A DNA stretch of 8,367 nucleotides from an uncultured Bacteroidaceae bacterium. GTDB lineage: Bacteria > Bacteroidota > Bacteroidia > Bacteroidales > Bacteroidaceae. Every line of letters starts with the position of its first letter. Within the stretch, counting starts at the first letter, position 1. The notes under the pieces were generated by a model. The model was not told the DNA's origin, did not search any database, and saw only the letters and a program-made list of their open reading frames with translations. The DNA is taken from positions 1 to 8,367 of the forward strand of contig CAJGDP010000051.1 in the NCBI GenBank assembly GCA_904502235.1. The letters run 5' to 3'. The translations under genes and the position numbers were made by a program. Shown piece after piece: positions 4,544-8,367 of this stretch.

Positions 4544-6427
4544 ATGAGTGAAAGTGTTAAATCGAATGTGCAGCCCGAAGTGCTGGACGTTACGAGTTCT
4601 CCTGACGAGGCTGTAAATGCCGCTACGATTGAGTTGAATGAGCAGAACAGTATTGAAGAGGAGGCTCAGAGTGTACAAACAGAAACAGTTGACAACCACG
4701 AGGTTGTAGGCGATGACTCAAGACCGGCGACACGTCAGGAAATAATTGAACGCTTGAAGGTCATTGCCGGTGGCGATGATGTACTCAACTGTAAGAGTGA
4801 AGTCGAGGGATTGAAGGTTCAGTTCTACCGTATGCGTACCGCAGAGTTGGAACTTGCTCACAAAGAGTTTTTGGCGCAGGGTGGTGAATCGGATATGTTT
4901 ATGCCCAAACCGGATGAACTTGAAGAACCTTTCAAAGAGGTTATGGGACTTATCAAGGCAAAACGTAACGAGTGGCTTGCAACTCAGGAAAAGGAGATGC
5001 AGGCAAATTACGAGAAGAAGATGTTGTTGCTCGAGCAGTTGCAGGCTCTTGTCGACAAGGCGGCTCAAGGTAATCCCGAGGTGAATGAATTCAAGGCTCT
5101 GCAACAGACCTGGAAGGAAGTGAAGAGTGTTCCTCAGGATAAGGTTTCCGATTTGTGGAAACAATATCAGTTACTCGTCGAGAAATTCTATGATGTACTC
5201 AAGTTGAACAGCGAGTTTCGCGAGTATGATTTCAAAAAGAATCTTGAGATAAAGACAAGGCTTTGCGACGCGGCCGAGGCTCTTGAAAAAGAAAAGGATG
5301 TTGTTGTAGCATTCCGCCAGTTGCAGCAGTTGCATAATGAATTCCGCGAAACAGGACCTGTCGCTCCGGAGTTGCGCGAGGAGATTTGGAACCGTTTCAA
5401 GACAGCTTCCACAAATGTGAACCGTCGTCATCAGGAGTTTTTCGAAGCAAAGAAACAGAAAGAACAGGAGAATCTCGATAAAAAGACAGCAATCTGTGAA
5501 GAGATAGAGAACTTCGATTTCAAGTCTTTCGCAGGCTATCAGGCATGGAACGATGCAACACAGCGTGTGTTGGATCTTCAGGCACAGTGGAAGGAAATAG
5601 GTTATGCTCCGCAGAAGATGAATCTTAAGGTATTCGAGCGTTTCCGTGCCGCTTGTGATGAGTTCTTCAAGCAGAAGAGCGAATTCTTCAAGGAGGCAAA
5701 GAATGTCCTTGCTACGAATCTCGAACGCAAGAAATCTCTGTGTGAACTTGCCGAGCAATTGAAGGATAGCGAAGATTGGAAAGCCACAGCCGATAAGCTT
5801 GCAAAGCTTCAGAAGGAGTGGAAAGAGGTTGGTCCTGTTGCACAGAAATATTCCGAGGCTCTTTGGAAACGCTTTGTAAGCGCGTGTGATGCTTTCTTTG
5901 AGCGTCGTAATGCCGCTACATCATCACAGCGTAGTATTGAGCAGGAGAATCTTAAGAAGAAACGCGATGTCATTGAGCGAATCAAGGCTATCGATGCCTC
6001 TCTTCCCGGTGAGGAGCAGACAAAACAGTTGGCTCTTCTAGCTCAGGAATGGAATGCTATAGGCTTTGTTCCTTTTAAAGAGAAGGATAATGTATATAAG
6101 GAGTACAAGCAAGCAACCAATGCTCTATATGAGGCACTACATGTGAATGCGAATGAGCGTAAACTAGCAAACTTCCGCAACAATATTGCAAAGGGCGGTA
6201 ACAGTCTCCAGCGCGAACGCGAACATCTGATACGTCAGTACGAGGCAATGAAGAACGAGATTGCTACATACGAAAACAATATCGGATTCTTGAGCGTATC
6301 CAACAAGAAGGGTGCAAGCCTTGTGGATGTTATGAAACAGAAGGTTGATAAGCTAAAGAAAGACGCACAGGTGGTACTCGAGAAGATACACCTAGTAGAG
6401 GATGAGATTGAAAAGAATGCAAAGTAA
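4544..6427 (+). CDS. DUF349 repeat protein, long coiled-coil-like cytoplasmic protein
   Basis: The 627-residue protein carries about five tandem DUF349 (PF03993) units recognisable by a W-K-E-[VI]-G-x-[VA]-[PA] core followed by W-x-R/Q-[FY] and a charged helix. The cores are at about 190-197 (WKEVKSVP), 264-273 (HNEFRETGPV), 349-356 (WKEIGYAP), 426-433 (WKEVGPVA) and 503-510 (WNAIGFVP). The first 60 residues are acidic and low-complexity, probably disordered. Residues 60-170 look like a degenerate helical unit. Residues 551-627 form a charged coiled-coil-like tail. No signal peptide or catalytic motif is visible. The biochemical role of DUF349 is not established; the shape suggests a helical scaffold that binds other proteins or nucleic acid. 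It is a single-gene unit with its own promoter, converging on the S41 protease across a shared terminator. MSESVKSN is the natural start, right after an A-rich leader. Confidence 0.9.
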   Translation: MSESVKSNVQPEVLDVTSSPDEAVNAATIELNEQNSIEEEAQSVQTETVDNHEVVGDDSRPATRQEIIERLKVIAGGDDVLNCKSEVEGLKVQFYRMRTAELELAHKEFLAQGGESDMFMPKPDELEEPFKEVMGLIKAKRNEWLATQEKEMQANYEKKMLLLEQLQALVDKAAQGNPEVNEFKALQQTWKEVKSVPQDKVSDLWKQYQLLVEKFYDVLKLNSEFREYDFKKNLEIKTRLCDAAEALEKEKDVVVAFRQLQQLHNEFRETGPVAPELREEIWNRFKTASTNVNRRHQEFFEAKKQKEQENLDKKTAICEEIENFDFKSFAGYQAWNDATQRVLDLQAQWKEIGYAPQKMNLKVFERFRAACDEFFKQKSEFFKEAKNVLATNLERKKSLCELAEQLKDSEDWKATADKLAKLQKEWKEVGPVAQKYSEALWKRFVSACDAFFERRNAATSSQRSIEQENLKKKRDVIERIKAIDASLPGEEQTKQLALLAQEWNAIGFVPFKEKDNVYKEYKQATNALYEALHVNANERKLANFRNNIAKGGNSLQREREHLIRQYEAMKNEIATYENNIGFLSVSNKKGASLVDVMKQKVDKLKKDAQVVLEKIHLVEDEIEKNAK

Positions 6428-6440
6428 TTTGATATGAAAA

Positions 6441-6472
6441 GAATCGGGGCACTTCTTGAAGTGCCCCGATTC
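6441..6472. terminator. Bidirectional hairpin terminator between convergent genes
   Basis: GAATCGGGGCACTTC (6441-6455) and GAAGTGCCCCGATTC (6458-6472) form a perfect 15-bp inverted repeat, giving in practice a 14-bp stem with a CTTG tetraloop. It fills the 50-bp gap between the stop codons at 6427 and 6478. The plus side continues GTATTTTATTT and the minus side continues TTTTCAT. Both are moderately T-rich, so it can end transcription from either gene. Confidence 0.88.
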
Positions 6473-6477
6473 GTATT

Positions 6478-8133
6478 TTATTTCACCGGCGATAGTATCT
6501 TTCTGTATCGTTCGTTTTCGTTAAGGATTGAGAACGCCTCCTGCAGGTCTGTGTCCTCGCGTAAACTGTGGATAATTCCGCCCTTGTTACCGTAGTAACG
6601 TTTGATTATTTCGTCGGCAATGATGTATTTTACATCCTTCTTGAAATGCTTGAGCGAGTGGTCCAGATTTGCATGCAGTTTCTTCTCAAGATTCTCTATT
6701 TCCTCTTTTGTTATTGAAGCGAATCCCTCGAACTCAATCATCTTTTTCAGTTCTTTGAGCATCTTTGCGCTCTGCAGGTCGTATGTGAAGCCCTTTTCTT
6801 CCAGGAATACGGCAAAGTCGGCGTAAACCTCGTCGCTTATGGTGAATTCTTCGGGGCTTGCGATGCTGTCGTTGTCCAGGCGGAATTCGGTGGCAAAGTC
6901 GAATACCGCCATGTCGCGTACAAGGTAATACAGCAGGGTAGAGAGCTCTTCCGATTTCGGTTCAATGTCAGGACGTATACCGCCACCGTCGCGAACTTCG
7001 CGTCCTGCGGCTGTGTGGAATACATTGGTGAGACTGTCTGGCAGACGGCTGGTGCGTCCGTCGTCAATCATATGTGAATAGTCGAGTGCCTGTACGCAAC
7101 GTCCGCTCGGTATATAGTACTTTGCTGTTGTCAGTTTAAGATAACCACCGTAACTCACCTGACGTGTGCTTTGCACAAGTCCTTTTCCGAATGTGCGTGA
7201 ACCTATTATAACAGCACGGTCGAGGTCCTGCAAAGAACCTGCAACAATTTCTGATGCCGATGCGGTCTCCTGGTTCACAAGAACAACTATCGGAGAAACA
7301 GTATCTATAGGCTGGTTGAGCGTCTTGTATGTCTCGTTAGCCTGTTTGGTCTTTCCTTTGGTGGTAACAATTGTTTTTCCTTTGGGAACAAACAGGTTTA
7401 CAATCTCCACTGCTTCGTTCAGTAGTCCGCCACCGTTACCGCGCAGGTCGATGATAAATGATTCGGCTCCCTCTTTCTTGAGTTCTATTATGGCATTGCG
7501 CATCTTTTTTGAGCAGTTGTCGGTAAAACTCTCAAGCAGAATGTATCCTACATTACCGTTCTGTATACCATAATAGGGTATTGCCGGCATGGCAATGCTC
7601 GCGCGTTCTATTATTACATCGGTTCTGCCTTTTTTGCCCGGCTTTTCAATCTCCAGTGTGAGCAACGTGCCCGGTTCGCCGCGCAACATATCGCTGACGC
7701 TGTCGGTGCTCATTCCTTTGATGCTCTTGCCATTGATTGCCCATATCAGGTCGCCTGCACGCAGTCCGGCTTTGTATGCCGGCATTCCTTCGTATGGCTC
7801 GGCAATTACTGTGGTGTTCTTCTCGGTGTGGAAACGTATCACAGAACCGATGCCCGCATATTTTCCTGTTGTCATCATCATCAGTTCCTCGTTCTTGTCC
7901 TCGGGGTAGTATACCGTGTAGGGGTCAAGATAGTGCAACATTGCATCAATGCTTCGGTTTATCATTTTTTCGGGCATTATGCTGTCAACGTAAAAGAGAT
8001 TCAGCTCCTTTATTATATTGTTGTATATCGACAACTGACGTGCCAGATGCAGACGGTGCTTGTCGTCATCGGCTTTGGCAAACACTGAAAAGCATACGGT
8101 TAATATAGTGAGTAGAATGGTTCTTTTTTTCAT
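6478..8133 (-). CDS. Secreted S41 family C-terminal processing peptidase (CtpA/Prc type)
   Basis: A serine protease exported to the periplasm that cleaves proteins from or near their C-termini. The 551 residues begin with a signal peptide, MKKRTILLTILTVCFSVFAKA, with likely cleavage near residue 21. A helical N-terminal segment follows (25-80), then a PDZ domain at about 88-168 (YAGIG at 92-96, GLRAGDLIWAINGK at 123-136). The S41 catalytic core is at about 185-350 and contains IDLRGNGGG at 228-236, ETASASEIVAG with catalytic Ser292, and FGKGLVQ with Lys317 and Gln321. The Ser-Lys and Lys-Gln spacings of 25 and 4 equal those of E. coli Prc (S452, K477, Q481). A charged helical tail of about 150 residues (395-551) is usual in Bacteroidetes members. 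The dyad is complete, so it should be active. It lies 67 nt downstream of an unidentified gene on the same strand. Confidence 0.95.
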   Translation of the reverse strand: MKKRTILLTILTVCFSVFAKADDDKHRLHLARQLSIYNNIIKELNLFYVDSIMPEKMINRSIDAMLHYLDPYTVYYPEDKNEELMMMTTGKYAGIGSVIRFHTEKNTTVIAEPYEGMPAYKAGLRAGDLIWAINGKSIKGMSTDSVSDMLRGEPGTLLTLEIEKPGKKGRTDVIIERASIAMPAIPYYGIQNGNVGYILLESFTDNCSKKMRNAIIELKKEGAESFIIDLRGNGGGLLNEAVEIVNLFVPKGKTIVTTKGKTKQANETYKTLNQPIDTVSPIVVLVNQETASASEIVAGSLQDLDRAVIIGSRTFGKGLVQSTRQVSYGGYLKLTTAKYYIPSGRCVQALDYSHMIDDGRTSRLPDSLTNVFHTAAGREVRDGGGIRPDIEPKSEELSTLLYYLVRDMAVFDFATEFRLDNDSIASPEEFTISDEVYADFAVFLEEKGFTYDLQSAKMLKELKKMIEFEGFASITKEEIENLEKKLHANLDHSLKHFKKDVKYIIADEIIKRYYGNKGGIIHSLREDTDLQEAFSILNENERYRKILSPVK

Positions 8134-8153
8134 GGCTGTTTTTATTTTAAGCG

Positions 8154-8161
8154 CGAAGATA
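8154..8161 (-). promoter_or_regulatory. Weak candidate -7 element for the S41 protease gene
   Basis: On the minus strand TATCTTCG (8161-8154) matches TAnnTTTG at all but one fixed base. It would place the start about 14 nt before the ATG at 8133. The nearest -33 candidate, ATTG at 8189-8186, has a 24-base spacer, which is too long. Cotranscription with the upstream gene is an alternative, as no terminator is visible between them. Confidence 0.3.
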
Positions 8162-8200
8162 AGACTTTATTACCTTATTATAATACAATAGTTTTCTTTT

Positions 8201-8367
8201 TTATGATTTTTTATCGGATGGAGGAATAATCTCAATAATGGTAATACCATTCGTTTGACCTACAACGTAGTGTGAAGTGCTGTTGTTCATATCCTCGCCT
8301 TGTAGGGTGAAACAGTCCATGTACAGTTCTCTTCCTTGCTCTATTTGCAGGCATCGGAAGCTGTCGC
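8201..8367 (-). CDS. Unrecognised protein, C-terminal 54 codons (5' end outside window)
   Basis: The minus-strand frame starting at 8365 is open without interruption from the window edge to TAA at 8203-8201. It reads DSFRCLQIEQGRELYMDC at its start and ends with VVGQTNGITIIEIIPPSDKKS. The alternation of hydrophobic and polar residues (ELYMDCFTL, HYVVGQ, ITIIEII) suggests beta strands, with a charged, prolyl tail at the end. I do not recognise the family. Supporting it as a real gene: it is the only minus frame open throughout, and it lies in the same direction as the S41 protease with a 67-nt gap. An open frame of this length alone is modest evidence. Confidence 0.5.
   Translation of the reverse strand, partial: DSFRCLQIEQGRELYMDCFTLQGEDMNNSTSHYVVGQTNGITIIEIIPPSDKKS

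Noticed and set aside
5171..5758. A 195-codon minus-strand open frame opposite the DUF349 gene
   Set aside because: Its Leu/Phe-rich composition is what the antisense of Glu/Lys-rich coiled-coil codons produces, and the plus strand is a clear repeat protein.
7166..7573. Plus-strand open frames opposite the S41 protease (also 7589-7909 and 7737-8108)
   Set aside because: They run antisense to the conserved PDZ and catalytic domains, with no family resemblance or start signals.
8237..8251. AATGGT/ACCATT inverted repeat with a three-base loop
   Set aside because: It lies inside the open frame of the edge gene and is short; coding sequence explains it adequately.
1..8367. CRISPR arrays, tRNA or rRNA genes, insertion sequences, attachment-site direct repeats
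   Set aside because: Reading both strands showed no regularly spaced repeats, no tRNA-like cloverleaf, no transposase or integrase motif, and no flanking direct repeats around 600-2900 that I could identify by eye.

Overview
The window looks like a chromosomal segment from a member of the Bacteroidales, close to Bacteroides or Prevotella. Three things suggest this. The L20 protein begins MPRSVNHVASRARRKKIL, as I recall it in Bacteroides. Upstream of the genes I see TAnnTTTG -7 boxes and no purine-rich Shine-Dalgarno sites. The family mix also fits: a DUF349 repeat protein, an S41 protease with a long C-terminal helical tail, and an NTP_transf_5 nucleotidyltransferase. No rRNA, tRNA, CRISPR array, insertion sequence or transposase gene is visible.

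Layout: the window opens in the last 36 codons of rpmI (L35), followed by rplT (L20) and a textbook rho-independent terminator. The 78-nt rpmI-rplT spacer can fold into a two-part hairpin that may be an L20 control element. Next comes a small accessory-looking cassette of two divergent genes. The minus-strand gene encodes a 363-aa polymerase-beta-fold nucleotidyltransferase of unknown substrate. The plus-strand gene encodes a 346-aa protein built like a phage tail fibre, with two pyocin-knob-like domains around a short helix and a beta-rich middle, but no other phage gene is present. Their shared 139-bp promoter region holds recognisable Bacteroidales promoters in both directions. The nucleotidyltransferase promoter sits so close to its ATG that the mRNA would be almost leaderless.

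Convergent with the fibre-like gene, with only 19 bp between them, is ugd (UDP-glucose 6-dehydrogenase). It supplies UDP-glucuronate for capsule or exopolysaccharide, and all catalytic residues are intact. A 322-bp AT-rich divergent promoter region separates ugd from a 627-aa protein with about five DUF349 repeats. That gene converges on a secreted S41 (CtpA/Prc-type) protease. The two share a 15-bp perfect hairpin that can act as a bidirectional terminator. At the right edge, the C-terminal 54 codons of an unrecognised gene lie upstream of the protease on the same strand.

Most of the window is ordinary core or housekeeping sequence. The best candidate for something undescribed is the fibre-like orphan with its divergent nucleotidyltransferase partner. 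The structured rpmI-rplT spacer comes second. I do not see a complete, convincing new multi-gene system.
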